Of a stretch of 64,000 nt of DNA, positions 44,770-54,216 are shown one piece after another. The stretch spans positions 2,604,001-2,668,000 of the forward strand of contig NZ_CP037953.1 in NCBI RefSeq assembly GCF_009756665.1, given 5' to 3'. Made by a program: the position numbers and the translations under genes. The notes beneath the pieces were generated by a model. That model worked only from the letters and a program-made list of their open reading frames with translations. It was not told where the DNA came from and made no database searches. Within the stretch, counting starts at the first letter, position 1; each line of letters opens with the position of its first letter. Origin of the DNA: Permianibacter aggregans. Lineage in GTDB: Bacteria; Pseudomonadota; Gammaproteobacteria; Enterobacterales; Permianibacteraceae.

Positions 44770-45341
44770 TCGGTCAGCACCCGGTGCACACGCCGATCGT
44801 GCGCCTCAACCGGCAGCACCTCGACCTGCTGCCAGCGATAGGCAACGCCAATCAATTTCGGTTTCTCGAAACTGCCCATCGTGCGCACCGGAAAGGTTCG
44901 GTCGTAGAAACCGCCGCCCATACCGAGCCGGCCGCCATGGGCGTCGAATGCGGTCAGCGGCATCAGCACGACATCCAATTCGCGCAAAGGTTTGAACTGC
45001 CGACGCACCGGCTCCGGAATGCCGTAGCGGTTTGGCCGCATGGCCATGCCGGGCTGGTAACGGGTGAAACGCAGGCGCGGCGGCGTGAAACGGCTGAGCA
45101 CAGGCAGGTAAACGGCTTTGCCTTCGGCCAGCAGTGCATCGGTCAGAATCGACAGATCCAGTTCGCCATCAAAGGCGAGATAAATGGCAATGTGTCGGGC
45201 CCGGCGTATTGCTGAGTCGCGCAGCGCGCGGCCGCTGAAGCGTTCGGCAGCAATCAGCTTTTCGCTGGCGCTCAAGCTCCGGCGCTTGCTGCGCATCTGA
45301 CTTCGTATCGCCGCTTTTTGTTGGTTTATCGTCGAAGTCAT
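44766..45341 (-). CDS. ygfA: 5-formyltetrahydrofolate cyclo-ligase
   Basis: This 191-residue protein belongs to the 5-FTHF cyclo-ligase family: IRSQMRSKRRSLS, then FDAHGGRLGMGGGFYDRTF, the ATP-site signature of the family. It converts 5-formyl-THF to methenyl-THF in folate metabolism. In gammaproteobacteria ygfA commonly follows the 6S RNA gene, and it does so here. Its stop is provided by the inverted-repeat element. Confidence 0.94.
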   Translation of the reverse strand: MTSTINQQKAAIRSQMRSKRRSLSASEKLIAAERFSGRALRDSAIRRARHIAIYLAFDGELDLSILTDALLAEGKAVYLPVLSRFTPPRLRFTRYQPGMAMRPNRYGIPEPVRRQFKPLRELDVVLMPLTAFDAHGGRLGMGGGFYDRTFPVRTMGSFEKPKLIGVAYRWQQVEVLPVEAHDRRVHRVLTD

Positions 45342-45370
45342 AGAGGGGGCTGTTTAGCCGAAATTAAAAG

Positions 45371-45554
45371 ACGCTTCCCACCTGTGCCGTTGCGGGTGTA
45401 GCCCTGGAACCCTAGGCTCCAAGGTGGCAAGCATGGCACTGGATCAGGCTTTCCGGTCGAAACGGACTTGCACAACACCAGACGACGCATACTCGCCGGT
45501 AGTGACGAATATCGGCTCAAGGACATAACGCCGCTATCGAACACTGCAGGAAGC
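45371..45554 (-). ncRNA. ssrS: 6S RNA
   Basis: The minus strand between zapA and ygfA carries a 6S RNA of about 184 nt. Conserved segments in order are TCCTTGAGCCGATATT, AAGCCTGATCCAG, CCTTGGAGCCTAGGGTTCC and AGGGCTACACCCGC. The ends pair (CGCTTCC with GGGAAGCG), closing the long stem. 6S RNA binds sigma-70 RNA polymerase and represses it in stationary phase. Ends are estimated to within a few bases from the terminal stem. Confidence 0.92.
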
Positions 45555-45630
45555 GCCCGGACTGGACTCGGGCGCGAACGCGATTTCAGGGCCTGACCAG
45601 GTCGCTGTCGCGACATCAGTCAGGAGAGAG

Positions 45631-45933
45631 TTAATTCAGTTCCAATTGTCGGTTGCTGGCCAAGGTCGCGTCAATTTTTTCCTGCATCCGTTGCAGGCGA
45701 TGACTGAGCTCGGCGTTTTGCACCTGGCCGCCTTGTTGCAGCAACAATTCATGCGATAGATCCAGTGCCACCAGTAGCGCGATACGTTCCAAGCCAGCGA
45801 CTTTGTTGCCGTCGCGCAATTCACGTAGCCGGGCATCGAGGTTGCGGGCCGCTTGCAGCAGGCTGTCGCTCTGATCTTCCGGCACCGCCACTTTCATTTC
45901 CCGGTCGAGCAGCCGGATCGTCAGTTGTTTCAT
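45631..45933 (-). CDS. zapA: Cell division protein ZapA
   Basis: This 100-residue protein starts KQLTIRLLDREMKVAVPEDQ and has the helical C-terminal coiled coil of ZapA. ZapA crosslinks FtsZ filaments at the division ring. It lies just upstream of 6S RNA, as in E. coli, and overlaps the coiled-coil gene by four bases. Confidence 0.92.
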   Translation of the reverse strand: MKQLTIRLLDREMKVAVPEDQSDSLLQAARNLDARLRELRDGNKVAGLERIALLVALDLSHELLLQQGGQVQNAELSHRLQRMQEKIDATLASNRQLELN

Positions 45934-46139
45934 TTCTTCAGCTCCAGGCCGCGCAGCCGGACCAGCATCGCTTCGACCTTGTGACTGGCCAATTCGTTCT
46001 TTTCCAGCAGGCGGTTGCGCTCAGCAACCAGTTCGGCCGTGCGGGCGCGCAGCTGGGCGTTGTCGCTTTTTAATTGTTGGTACTGGGCCAGAAGCTCGTC
46101 GAGCTGAGATTCCAGTTTTTGCATGTCAGCTTGGCTCAT
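45930..46139 (-). CDS. ZapB-like small coiled-coil protein (TIGR02449)
   Basis: This 69-residue protein is a predicted coiled coil from end to end (KLESQLDELLAQYQQLKSDN, with heptad Leu). It matches the small TIGR02449 group next to zapA in many gammaproteobacteria; a role with ZapA is inferred from the shared operon. Its stop overlaps the zapA start. Confidence 0.82.
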   Translation of the reverse strand: MSQADMQKLESQLDELLAQYQQLKSDNAQLRARTAELVAERNRLLEKNELASHKVEAMLVRLRGLELKK

Positions 46140-46277
46140 TGGCGTGGCAGTGGCAGTAAAACAACGCGCTAACTATAGTGTGGCGGGTTGGGGCATGCAA
46201 TGACGGCGCGCACAAGGTAGCATGTCGCCCGGCGCCCGGTCGGGCCCGTCGTTTGAACCGTTACGCAGCAGGTTGCC

Positions 46278-47594
46278 ATGTTGAAAGCCAAAGATTTCCA
46301 GCGCCGCCGTCGCCGGCTGATGAGCCAGATCGGCAAAGGCAGCATCGCCATTGTGCCGTCGGCGAAAGAAGTGGTGCGTTCGCGCGACACCCATTACCTG
46401 TTCCGTCAGGACAGCGATTTTGCCTACCTGACCGGCTTTCCGGAGCCGAACGCGGTGCTGGTGCTGATCCCCGGCCGCGAGCAGGGCGAGCAGGTGCTGT
46501 TCTGTCAGGATCGCGACCCGACCGCCGAAACCTGGCATGGCCGTCGCTATGGTCCGGCTCGGGCCGCGACCGAGTTTGGTTTTGATGACGCGTTTCCGAT
46601 TGATGATATCGACGAAATCCTGCCGCACCTGATGGAAGGTCGCGAACGCATTCATTACGCGATGGGCCAGAACCATGAGTTCGACAATCATGTGATGGCC
46701 TGGATCAACACGCTCAGGGCGCAAGTGAAAAAAGGCGTGCATGCACCGGGCGAGATCATCGATCTGCGCCATGCCCTGCACGATATGCGGCTATTCAAAG
46801 AGGCTGCCGAAATCAAGCTGATGAAGCAGGCCGCTCATGCCGCCGCCGAAGGCCACAAGCGGGCAATGCGCACGACCAAACCGGGTATGACCGAAGACCA
46901 GGTCGAGAACGAGTTGCTGCATGAATTCGGCAAACATGGCGCTCGCTACGCTGCCTACAACAGCATCGTCGCCGGCGGCGAGAATGCCTGCATCCTGCAC
47001 TACGTCGAAAACAACATGGCGTTGAAAGATGGTGAGCTGCTGTTGATTGACGCCGGTGCCGAATACCAGTGGTACGCCTCCGATATCACCCGCACTTTTC
47101 CCATCAATGGCAAGTTCACGCCACTGCAGCGCAAGGTTTACGACTGGGTGTTGAAAGCGCAATTGGCCGCGATTGAGCAAATCAAACCGGGCAATACCTG
47201 GAACAAAATCCACGACACGGCCGTGAAAGTGCTGACGCAGGGCTTGGTCGATCTGGGCGTGCTGAAAGGCAAGGTCAGCGAGCTGGTCGAGGCTGAAGCC
47301 TACAAGCCTTACTACATGCACAAGACCGGGCATTGGCTGGGGCTTGATGTCCATGATGTCGGCGATTACCAAATCGACAATCAGCCGCGGGTGCTGGAGC
47401 CAGGCATGGTCATGACCGTTGAGCCGGGCCTGTATTTCGCGCCGGGCACCAAGGGCCTGCCGAAGAAATTCTGGGGTATCGGCATCCGCATCGAGGACGA
47501 TGTGCTGGTGACCAAAACAGGTCACGAAGTGCTGACTCATGGTGTGCCGAAAAACGCCGACGAAATTGAAACGCTGATGGCGAAAGCCGGCTGA
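46278..47594 (+). CDS. pepP: Xaa-Pro aminopeptidase P
   Basis: This 438-residue metallopeptidase has an N-terminal AMP-like domain (KDFQRRRRRLMSQIGKGSIAIVPSA) and a C-terminal pita-bread domain. Metal ligands are visible in LLLIDAGAEYQWYASDITRTFP, HKTGHWLGLDVHDVG and MTVEPGLY. It removes N-terminal residues before proline. It is followed by ubiH with a four-base gap, as in other gammaproteobacteria. Confidence 0.95.
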   Translation: MLKAKDFQRRRRRLMSQIGKGSIAIVPSAKEVVRSRDTHYLFRQDSDFAYLTGFPEPNAVLVLIPGREQGEQVLFCQDRDPTAETWHGRRYGPARAATEFGFDDAFPIDDIDEILPHLMEGRERIHYAMGQNHEFDNHVMAWINTLRAQVKKGVHAPGEIIDLRHALHDMRLFKEAAEIKLMKQAAHAAAEGHKRAMRTTKPGMTEDQVENELLHEFGKHGARYAAYNSIVAGGENACILHYVENNMALKDGELLLIDAGAEYQWYASDITRTFPINGKFTPLQRKVYDWVLKAQLAAIEQIKPGNTWNKIHDTAVKVLTQGLVDLGVLKGKVSELVEAEAYKPYYMHKTGHWLGLDVHDVGDYQIDNQPRVLEPGMVMTVEPGLYFAPGTKGLPKKFWGIGIRIEDDVLVTKTGHEVLTHGVPKNADEIETLMAKAG

Positions 47595-47598
47595 GTCG

Positions 47599-48786
47599 AT
47601 GACGGTGCAGCACTACGATTTGATCATCGTCGGCGGCGGTCTGACTGGCTTGGCGCTGGCGCGGGCGTTGCGCACTACGCCGCTGCAGATCCTGCTGGTC
47701 GACAGCCAGCCGGCACCGGTCGCGCAAGCGCCGCATTTTGATGATCGGGCGCTGGCCTTGAGCGAGGTCAGCCGGCAGTTGCTGGATGCGCTCGGTATCT
47801 GGTCGGCCATTTCTCACGATGCCAACCCGATTGGCCATATCCATGTTTCCGATCAAGGCCAGTTCGGTCGCTGTGCGCTTGATGCTGTCGAGCTTGGCTT
47901 TGCCGCGTTCGGTCAGGTCGTTGAATTACGCATGCTCGGTCAGGCGCTGTGGCAGGCGATCAGCCATCAACCGCGTTTGACCCACGTGAGTCATAGCAAC
48001 GTCACGGCGCTGAGTCAGCAGGTCGATGGTGTCGAGCTGGTACTGGCACAGTCCGGTCAGACGCAAATAGTCAGAGGTGGTGTCGTACTGGCCGCTGATG
48101 GTGGGCCATCGAGCCTGCGAGTCTTGGCCGGGCTGCCGGTCGAGCGTTTCGATTACCGGCAGAGCGCGCTGATCGCCAATATTGAAACCAGTGAGCCGCA
48201 TCGCGACCGGGCCTTTGAACGCTTCACCGAAACCGGACCGCTGGCGCTGCTGCCGCTGACCCGCAACCGTTTGTCGTTGGTCTGGACCTTGTCGCCGGGT
48301 GATGCCGAAGCCATGCAGGCACTGTCGGAACCGGCGTTGATAGCCAAGTTGCAAAAAGCGTTTGGTTGGCGCCTCGGCGCGATACGCCGTATCGGCGAGC
48401 GAACGGTGTTCCCATTGGCGCGCGTCCGTTCGCCGCTGCGCCGGCAGGGCCGGCTGCTGTTGATGGGTAATGCCGCAACGATGCTGCACCCGATTGCTGG
48501 TCAGGGCTTCAACTTGGCCTTGCGTGATTTGATGGCGTTCGCCGATTGGCTGCAGCAACAATTGAAGGCGAGTGCCGACTGGCAACAACCGGCTGCGCTG
48601 CAAACCTTTATCGATAGCCGCCTGGCGGACAGCCAGCATGTTCAGGACGTCACTCATGGCCTGGTGCAGCTGTTTTCCAATCGCCATCCATTGCTGACGA
48701 CAACGCGGGCGCTAAGCCTGTCATTGCTAGACAGCTTTCCCCGGCTGAAGCGTTTTACCGCCGTGCAGGCGATGGGGTTTCGGTAA
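47599..48786 (+). CDS. ubiH: UbiH, 2-octaprenyl-6-methoxyphenol hydroxylase
   Basis: This 395-residue FAD monooxygenase starts YDLIIVGGGLTGLALARAL (dinucleotide-binding GxGxxG) and has the second FAD motif LLLMGNAATMLHPIAGQGFNLALRD. It belongs to the UbiH/UbiF/UbiI family that hydroxylates the ubiquinone ring; assignment to UbiH follows the pepP-ubiH order. It precedes the APE operon by 29 bp. Confidence 0.9.
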   Translation: MTVQHYDLIIVGGGLTGLALARALRTTPLQILLVDSQPAPVAQAPHFDDRALALSEVSRQLLDALGIWSAISHDANPIGHIHVSDQGQFGRCALDAVELGFAAFGQVVELRMLGQALWQAISHQPRLTHVSHSNVTALSQQVDGVELVLAQSGQTQIVRGGVVLAADGGPSSLRVLAGLPVERFDYRQSALIANIETSEPHRDRAFERFTETGPLALLPLTRNRLSLVWTLSPGDAEAMQALSEPALIAKLQKAFGWRLGAIRRIGERTVFPLARVRSPLRRQGRLLLMGNAATMLHPIAGQGFNLALRDLMAFADWLQQQLKASADWQQPAALQTFIDSRLADSQHVQDVTHGLVQLFSNRHPLLTTTRALSLSLLDSFPRLKRFTAVQAMGFR

Positions 48787-48814
48787 GCGGTATGAATCTG
48801 AAAGAGTTTTATCC

Positions 48815-49528
48815 ATGTTGAATTTCGCCATTGCCGATTGGCAGGCCTGGGCGCCTTTTGCCGAAGACCATGCGAGCTGGCAGCGCTGGGCGGCCGGTGA
48901 AACGCTACCGCCGATCAGCGACAAACCGGCGCTGTCCTGGGTCAATCCTATGCTGCGTCGGCGCCTGTCGTTTTTGTCGCGCTTGATGTTGCAAGTGGCA
49001 AAGCCTCTGGCCGAGCGTCAGGCCATTGATGCCTGGGTGTTTGCCTCACGTCACGGCGAGCTGCAGACGACTGTGCAGTTACTGGTCGATATCGCGAAAA
49101 ATGAACCGCTGTCGCCGATGGCATTCAGCCTGTCAGTGCACAATACCGGCGCCGGCCTGTTTTCAATCGCCAGCGGCACACAGGCGCCGATGAACGCGAT
49201 TGCCGCCGGTCGCGATACTTTTGTCATGGCGCTGACCGATGCTGTCGCCCGAGTCAACAGCCATCGCGCAGAACGGGTCGCCGTGGTCTATGCCGAAGAG
49301 TTGTTGCCAGAGCGTTATGCCGATTACCAACAGGGCGAAGCGCCGGCACTGGCGCTTGGTGTCGTCGTCGATCGTAGCGCCGCGCAATGGCAACTCAACA
49401 GAGAAGCGGGTGAGGCGACAGAGGGCTCGCCGGCCGAAGTGATGCTGAAAGTCCTGCTTGGCGCAGATCGTGAGCAACATTTCCCGGCCGAGCAGGGCAT
49501 CTGGCGTCTGAGTAGAGTTGGAACATGA
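48815..49528 (+). CDS. apeC: Beta-ketoacyl synthase chain-length factor (ApeC-like)
   Basis: This 237-residue protein is a partial ketosynthase-like (Ketoacyl-synt_2) subunit without the catalytic Cys. It starts FAIADWQAWAP and includes AFSLSVHNTGAGLFSIA. In aryl polyene synthesis, ApeC pairs with ApeO as chain-length factor. It starts the cluster and its stop overlaps the methyltransferase start (ATGA). Confidence 0.85.
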   Translation: MLNFAIADWQAWAPFAEDHASWQRWAAGETLPPISDKPALSWVNPMLRRRLSFLSRLMLQVAKPLAERQAIDAWVFASRHGELQTTVQLLVDIAKNEPLSPMAFSLSVHNTGAGLFSIASGTQAPMNAIAAGRDTFVMALTDAVARVNSHRAERVAVVYAEELLPERYADYQQGEAPALALGVVVDRSAAQWQLNREAGEATEGSPAEVMLKVLLGADREQHFPAEQGIWRLSRVGT

Positions 49529-50400
49529 ACGACACCGCGATGATCAATGCGGCGATGCCGGCCGATGAAGCGGCGCATTGGCGTGAAGCGGAGCTGCCGG
49601 ATGCCTGGCCGGATAGGCTCAGTTGGCGTCAGCCCGGCGGTTTGCTGCGGCTGTTCTGGGGCTTGCTGCGCGGTCAGACCCGCCGGCTGCAAATGCCGGA
49701 AGCCTTGCAGGCGATGACGGCCGATTTTCCGAAGTATCTATTTCAGGAATTCCACCATTTGCCGAACGGCAATTATTCGAAACGCATTGCCAGCGGTTAT
49801 GCCCGCTCGTTTGACCATGTCATGCTCGGCGAGCTGCGCCGGGCCCGGCAGGCCTTGGCAGACAAGCTGAAAGACTGCTCGCGCGTGCTCGATCTCGGCG
49901 CCGGGGGCGGCCATTTGTCCGGTAGCCTGCTGCAGGTCGGCATCCCTGAAGTGTGGGGCTTGGAGCCGTCTCCTTATCTATTGCAATTGGCGGCGCGGCA
50001 ACACCCGAATCTGAAGCTCAAACATGGCGTCGCCGAACAGACCGGTTTTGCCGATACCAGCTTCGACGCGCTGGCTGCTTGTTTCGTGTTTCATGAAATT
50101 CCGCCACGGCATGGCGACAAGGTGCTGATGGAAGCGCAGCGCATACTGAGACCGAACGGCATGCTGGCCTGGATCGAGCCATCACCAACCCAGCTTGAGC
50201 TGCCGCTGAAAACGGTGTTGCGACGCTTTGGTTGGCGCGGCTGGTATTTCCGGCTGATGGCCCAGCGCATGCACGAACCCTTCGTCGCGGCTTGGCATCA
50301 GCGCGAGAAATCCAGTTGGCTTGCGCAACATGGCTTCGAGCTTTTGGAACTACATGACCAAATGCCTTGGCAGCGGGTCATTGCCCGAAAAATTTGCTGA
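49525..50400 (+). CDS. apeB: Class I SAM-dependent methyltransferase (ApeB-like)
   Basis: This 291-residue protein has the SAM-binding motif VLDLGAGGGHLSG and the following LEPSPYLLQLAA, typical of class I methyltransferases, with a longer N-terminal helical part. Aryl polyene clusters often carry such an enzyme, which methylates the aryl head group, but the site is not shown here. A 179-bp gap with no clear ORF follows before the next gene. Confidence 0.75.
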   Translation: MNDTAMINAAMPADEAAHWREAELPDAWPDRLSWRQPGGLLRLFWGLLRGQTRRLQMPEALQAMTADFPKYLFQEFHHLPNGNYSKRIASGYARSFDHVMLGELRRARQALADKLKDCSRVLDLGAGGGHLSGSLLQVGIPEVWGLEPSPYLLQLAARQHPNLKLKHGVAEQTGFADTSFDALAACFVFHEIPPRHGDKVLMEAQRILRPNGMLAWIEPSPTQLELPLKTVLRRFGWRGWYFRLMAQRMHEPFVAAWHQREKSSWLAQHGFELLELHDQMPWQRVIARKIC

Positions 50401-50579
50401 CAAAAGCCAAGCAAAAAATAAGTTGTTTGATAGAGGCGCTGCCGTTAGCATTGCCCATCCGAAAAAATCCTGGTCAAAATTTGTTCGAACCGGGGCTCCA
50501 CGGCCGTGACGCCGGGCCTCAGCGGGCAAACGATCTACCGTCCACGACGGTGTTGAGGACGGTTGTTTCAGTTCAGTAT

Positions 50580-51350
50580 ATGCAGCGATTGAATTATTAC
50601 TGGCGGGTGCTGGCCACCGGCTGGTGTTTCCTCAGTTTCAGCGTGGGCGGTCTGCTGCTGACAGTGACCGCCTTTCCGTTCATACGGATATTCGAACGCG
50701 ATCCGATCAAGCGCCGCGACAAAATTCAGCTGGTCATTCATAACGCGTTTCGTTTTTTTATCGGACAAATGAAATTTCTCGGCGTCATGTCAGTGGAGCT
50801 GCACAACGCTGAAAAGCTGCGCCACGCCGGCGGTGTGCTGGTGCTGGCCAATCATCCAACGCTGATTGATGTGGTGTTGATGATCAGCCTGATGCCGCGC
50901 GCCGATTGCATTGTCAAGGAAAGCCTCTGGCAACACAAAGGATTTGGCGGCGTCATTCGCGCCGCGGGTTACATTCCCAATCGCAATGCTGAACAACTGG
51001 TGCGCGATTGTGATGCGGTGCTGGCGACCCAGCGACCGCTGATTATTTTTCCGGAAGGCACGCGCACGACGCCGGGCCAACCGATGAGTTTCCAACGTGG
51101 CGCGTCACATATCGCGCTGCATTCCAAAGCGCCGATCCTGCCGGTGGTGTTGACCTGCAACCCGCCGTCACTGACCAAGGACAAGCGCTGGTACCAAATT
51201 CCGGAGCGACGTTTTCACGTTCGCCTGGAAGTCAAACCGAGCTGCTCCGCGGCGGATTTCCTGCCTGAAATGCTGGAAAAGCCGCTTGCCGCTCGACAGT
51301 TAACACGTTCGCTGCAGCAGTACTTTGCGAAGGAAGTAATGGCCCCATGA
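50580..51350 (+). CDS. apeD: LPLAT-family acyltransferase (ApeD-like)
   Basis: This 256-residue protein starts at ATG 50580 (MQRLNYYWRVLATGW). It has an N-terminal transmembrane helix, the acyltransferase motif NHPTLID (HX4D) and FPEGTR. ApeD transfers the aryl polyene chain to a lipid acceptor in models of the pathway. The frame extends 71 codons upstream without coding character. Its stop overlaps the first ACP (ATGA). Confidence 0.82.
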   Translation: MQRLNYYWRVLATGWCFLSFSVGGLLLTVTAFPFIRIFERDPIKRRDKIQLVIHNAFRFFIGQMKFLGVMSVELHNAEKLRHAGGVLVLANHPTLIDVVLMISLMPRADCIVKESLWQHKGFGGVIRAAGYIPNRNAEQLVRDCDAVLATQRPLIIFPEGTRTTPGQPMSFQRGASHIALHSKAPILPVVLTCNPPSLTKDKRWYQIPERRFHVRLEVKPSCSAADFLPEMLEKPLAARQLTRSLQQYFAKEVMAP

Positions 51351-51610
51351 ATACCTTAGAACTTGAATTGAAACACCTGATCATTGACACGCTGGCGCTC
51401 GAAGACATGACGCCGGAAGACATCGACAGCGAAGCGCCGCTGTTTGTCGACGGACTGGGGCTGGACTCGATTGACGCGCTGGAACTTGGCGTTGCGATTC
51501 AGAAAAAATACCAGGTCAAACTCGACGCCAGCAACAGCCAGAACAAAGAGCATTTCCGCTCGGTGGCCAATCTGTCGAAGTTCATCGCTTCGCATCGGGC
51601 GGCGCAGTAA
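51347..51610 (+). CDS. apeE: Acyl carrier protein 1 (ApeE-like)
   Basis: This 87-residue ACP has the phosphopantetheine site LGLDSIDALEL, with the Ser of DSI as attachment point. It is one of two ACPs in the cluster; such pairs serve polyene elongation. It starts overlapping the acyltransferase stop. Confidence 0.9.
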   Translation: MNTLELELKHLIIDTLALEDMTPEDIDSEAPLFVDGLGLDSIDALELGVAIQKKYQVKLDASNSQNKEHFRSVANLSKFIASHRAAQ

Positions 51611-51622
51611 GGGGGCGAGATC

Positions 51623-51874
51623 ATGAATACCGAAAATGAAATTCTGGCGACGCTGAAAACCATTCTGCAGGAAACTTTTGAAGTCGATCCGTCCGAGGTC
51701 ACGCTCGACAGCAACCTGTATCAGGATCTGGATCTGGACAGCATCGACGCTGTCGATCTGGTGATCAAATTGCAGGAAATCACCGGCAAGAAAATCAAGC
51801 CGGAAGAGTTCAAGCAAGTCCGTACCGTCGGTGATGTTGTGCGCACCGTACACGGTTTGATGCTGGCAGCCTGA
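51623..51874 (+). CDS. apeF: Acyl carrier protein 2 (ApeF-like)
   Basis: This 83-residue ACP has LDLDSIDAVDL, the phosphopantetheine Ser site. It is distinct from ApeE and lies 12 bp after it. It is likely loaded in chain elongation by the cluster ketosynthases. Confidence 0.9.
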   Translation: MNTENEILATLKTILQETFEVDPSEVTLDSNLYQDLDLDSIDAVDLVIKLQEITGKKIKPEEFKQVRTVGDVVRTVHGLMLAA

Positions 51875-51878
51875 GCGC

Positions 51879-52433
51879 GTGTTTCGTGCGCTGATCACGC
51901 TGCTGCTGCTCGCTTATCCGGTCGCTGTTTATTTCGGTTTGCAATGGTTGTCAGTGCGCCATGTCGCGCTGGTGATCATCGTATTGCTGCTATTGCGCAT
52001 GACCTGGATGCGCCAGTTACGCGTATTGCAAGGTTTGCAGTGGCCGGTGCTCGGTGGCGTGGCGCTGGTCGTCTTGGCATTGCTGTTTGACAGCAAGCTG
52101 GCGCTGAAATTGTATCCGGCGATGGTCAATACCGTGCTGCTCGGTTGGTTTTTGCTGACGCTCTATCAAGGTCCGCCGGCAATCGAACGTTTCGCGCGCT
52201 TACAAGATCCGGATCTCGCCGAATCCGGCGTCCGTTATACCCGCACCGTCACCAAAGTCTGGTGCGGATTTTTTATTTTGAACGGCGGCATCGCGCTCGC
52301 CACCGCACTGCTTGGCAGTGACTTTTGGTGGATGCTGTACAACGGCCTGATTGCTTATGTGCTGATGGGCGTATTGTTTGCCGGTGAATGGCTGGTGCGG
52401 CAAAAAATTCGTCAGCGCAATGCTCAATCATGA
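51879..52433 (+). CDS. apeG: Integral membrane protein of aryl polyene clusters (ApeG-like)
   Basis: This 184-residue protein starts at GTG 51879 and has four to five hydrophobic segments, matching the COG4648-type membrane protein that accompanies acyl-ACP synthetase in aryl polyene clusters. Role unknown. Its stop overlaps the next start (ATGA). Confidence 0.75.
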   Translation: MFRALITLLLLAYPVAVYFGLQWLSVRHVALVIIVLLLLRMTWMRQLRVLQGLQWPVLGGVALVVLALLFDSKLALKLYPAMVNTVLLGWFLLTLYQGPPAIERFARLQDPDLAESGVRYTRTVTKVWCGFFILNGGIALATALLGSDFWWMLYNGLIAYVLMGVLFAGEWLVRQKIRQRNAQS

Positions 52434-53845
52434 TCTCGTTAACCGAATTATTACTGGCCCCGATGCCGGCAACGCGAACTATCGCGTTTAGCCAGAATAA
52501 ATCGATTTCCGCTGAATCCTGGCAACAACAGGTGTTTGCCTTTGCTGACCACTATCAACAACAAAGCAGCCAGCACTACTTGCTTTGGTGCCAGAGCGCG
52601 CTGCAGTTCAGTATTCAGCTGTTTGCGCTCTGGGTCGCCGGGAAAAACGTGATCATGCCGGCCAATGGCCAGCATGAAACCCTGCAGAGACTCGCCGATA
52701 ACATCGATGCTGTGGTCAGTGATGATCGCGAGTTATTGCGTGCCGCCAACAATTTGGCTTTGACTGTGCAGGCGACAGGCGAGCTGCCAACCGCACCGAT
52801 TTTCACGCCGCGAGTATTGGCCACCAATGAACCGATTCTGACCCTCTATACCTCAGGCAGCAGCGGTGAACCGAAAGCCGTTTCGCGCACATTGCAGCAA
52901 ATGCAAGCCGAGCTGGATACGCTGCATGCGCAGCTAAAGCCAGACACCGATGTGACCGTTATCGGCGCGGTTCCGCATCAGCATATTTATGGCTTGCTGT
53001 TCCGATTGCTTTGGCCGTTAACCGAAGGCTGGCCATTTGTCGATGAAGTCGCCGATTACCCGGAGCCGATGTTGGCGCTTTTGCAACGCCATGCACCAGC
53101 GATGTTGGTCGCCAGTCCCGCACAATTGCAGCGCTTTCCTGAGCAGTATGACTGGCCGGCTTTCACGGCTGCAGTTGAATGCTGTTTTTCCTCCGGCGCG
53201 CCGTTACCACTGGATGCCGCTTTGCAGATGCATGCCGCAACCGGACAGGCACCGATCGAAGTGCTCGGCAGTACCGAAACCGGTGGTGTCGCCTTTCGTC
53301 AACGCAATGGTCAGGATCAAGTCTGGCGCCGCTTCGATAGCGTTGCCTGTCGACTGAACGATGAAGGATGTCTTGAGGTCTGTTCGCCGGCCGCCAGTGT
53401 TGAAGGCTGGTTTGCGATGGGCGACAAGGCCGAGCTGCTTGATGACCAGCATTTCCGTCTGCTTGGTCGCGCCGATCGGATCGTCAAGGTCGAAGGCAAG
53501 CGATTGTCACTGACGGAGATGGAACGGTGCCTGCTTACCTGCCCGGAAATCGGCCAGTGCGCGCTGACCGTCTGCTATCATAACCGCGACATTGTTGCCG
53601 CCGTCATCGTGCTCAGTGAGCAGGGCGAGCAGCGCCTGCAACGCGAAGGCCGCAAAGCACTGGCCGAGTACTGGCGCCAGCATTTGCTCGGCCAGTTTGA
53701 GCGGGTGTTGTTGCCGCGCTGGTTTCGTTATCTGCCGGCCTTGCCGGTCGATGCTCGTGGCAAAACGACCCAGCAGGCGTTACAACAATTATTTTCCGAA
53801 GCGACCGGTACTGAGCCGGCCATTTCCGTTCAGGCAGAAAAATGA
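52430..53845 (+). CDS. apeH: Acyl-ACP/CoA synthetase, AMP-dependent (ApeH-like)
   Basis: This 471-residue ANL enzyme has the AMP-binding P-loop LYTSGSSGEPKAVSRT and the later A8-like RADRIVKVEGKRLSLTEME. It probably adenylates an aromatic acid and loads it on an ACP, so it may take the cinnamate made by the ammonia-lyase. ATG 52430 overlaps the apeG stop. Confidence 0.87.
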   Translation: MISLTELLLAPMPATRTIAFSQNKSISAESWQQQVFAFADHYQQQSSQHYLLWCQSALQFSIQLFALWVAGKNVIMPANGQHETLQRLADNIDAVVSDDRELLRAANNLALTVQATGELPTAPIFTPRVLATNEPILTLYTSGSSGEPKAVSRTLQQMQAELDTLHAQLKPDTDVTVIGAVPHQHIYGLLFRLLWPLTEGWPFVDEVADYPEPMLALLQRHAPAMLVASPAQLQRFPEQYDWPAFTAAVECCFSSGAPLPLDAALQMHAATGQAPIEVLGSTETGGVAFRQRNGQDQVWRRFDSVACRLNDEGCLEVCSPAASVEGWFAMGDKAELLDDQHFRLLGRADRIVKVEGKRLSLTEMERCLLTCPEIGQCALTVCYHNRDIVAAVIVLSEQGEQRLQREGRKALAEYWRQHLLGQFERVLLPRWFRYLPALPVDARGKTTQQALQQLFSEATGTEPAISVQAEK

Positions 53846-54216
53846 TCAGCGGTGCATCCTCTTCTCCTTCACGTCGTTGTTTACCCGAGCTGCGCGATCA
53901 AGTGCGCAGCGATAACGCCGTGCTGTTGAGTTTGCATGTGCCGGCTGATCTGGCTTATTTCCCTGGCCATTTTCCGGCGCAAGCGATTCTGCCCGGTGTC
54001 GTGCAACTCGATTGGGTCGTGCATTTTTCCCGGCAGTTTTTTCCGCTGCAAGGCCGCTTCGCAAAAATGGAAGTGTTGAAATTCCAGCAGGTGATTTTTC
54101 CGGACCGCGACATCCAGATGCAGCTGACATTCCGATCCGACAGCGGCAAGATCGCTTTCGAAATTTTTTCCGGTGAGCAGCGCTTTGCCAGCGGCCGACT
54201 GGTGTTTCAGGCATGA
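53842..54216 (+). CDS. apeI: Hotdog dehydratase, FabZ-like (ApeI)
   Basis: This 124-residue hotdog protein has the FabZ/ACP-dehydratase motif YFPGHFPAQAILPGVVQLDWV, with the catalytic His. It removes water from the 3-hydroxyacyl chain to give the polyene double bonds, together with ApeP. It overlaps the ligase by four bases and apeJ by four. Confidence 0.87.
   Translation: MISGASSSPSRRCLPELRDQVRSDNAVLLSLHVPADLAYFPGHFPAQAILPGVVQLDWVVHFSRQFFPLQGRFAKMEVLKFQQVIFPDRDIQMQLTFRSDSGKIAFEIFSGEQRFASGRLVFQA

Noticed and set aside
50367-50579. 71-codon upstream extension of the acyltransferase
   Set aside because: It starts within the methyltransferase gene, lacks coding character and does not match the family N terminus; ATG 50580 is used.
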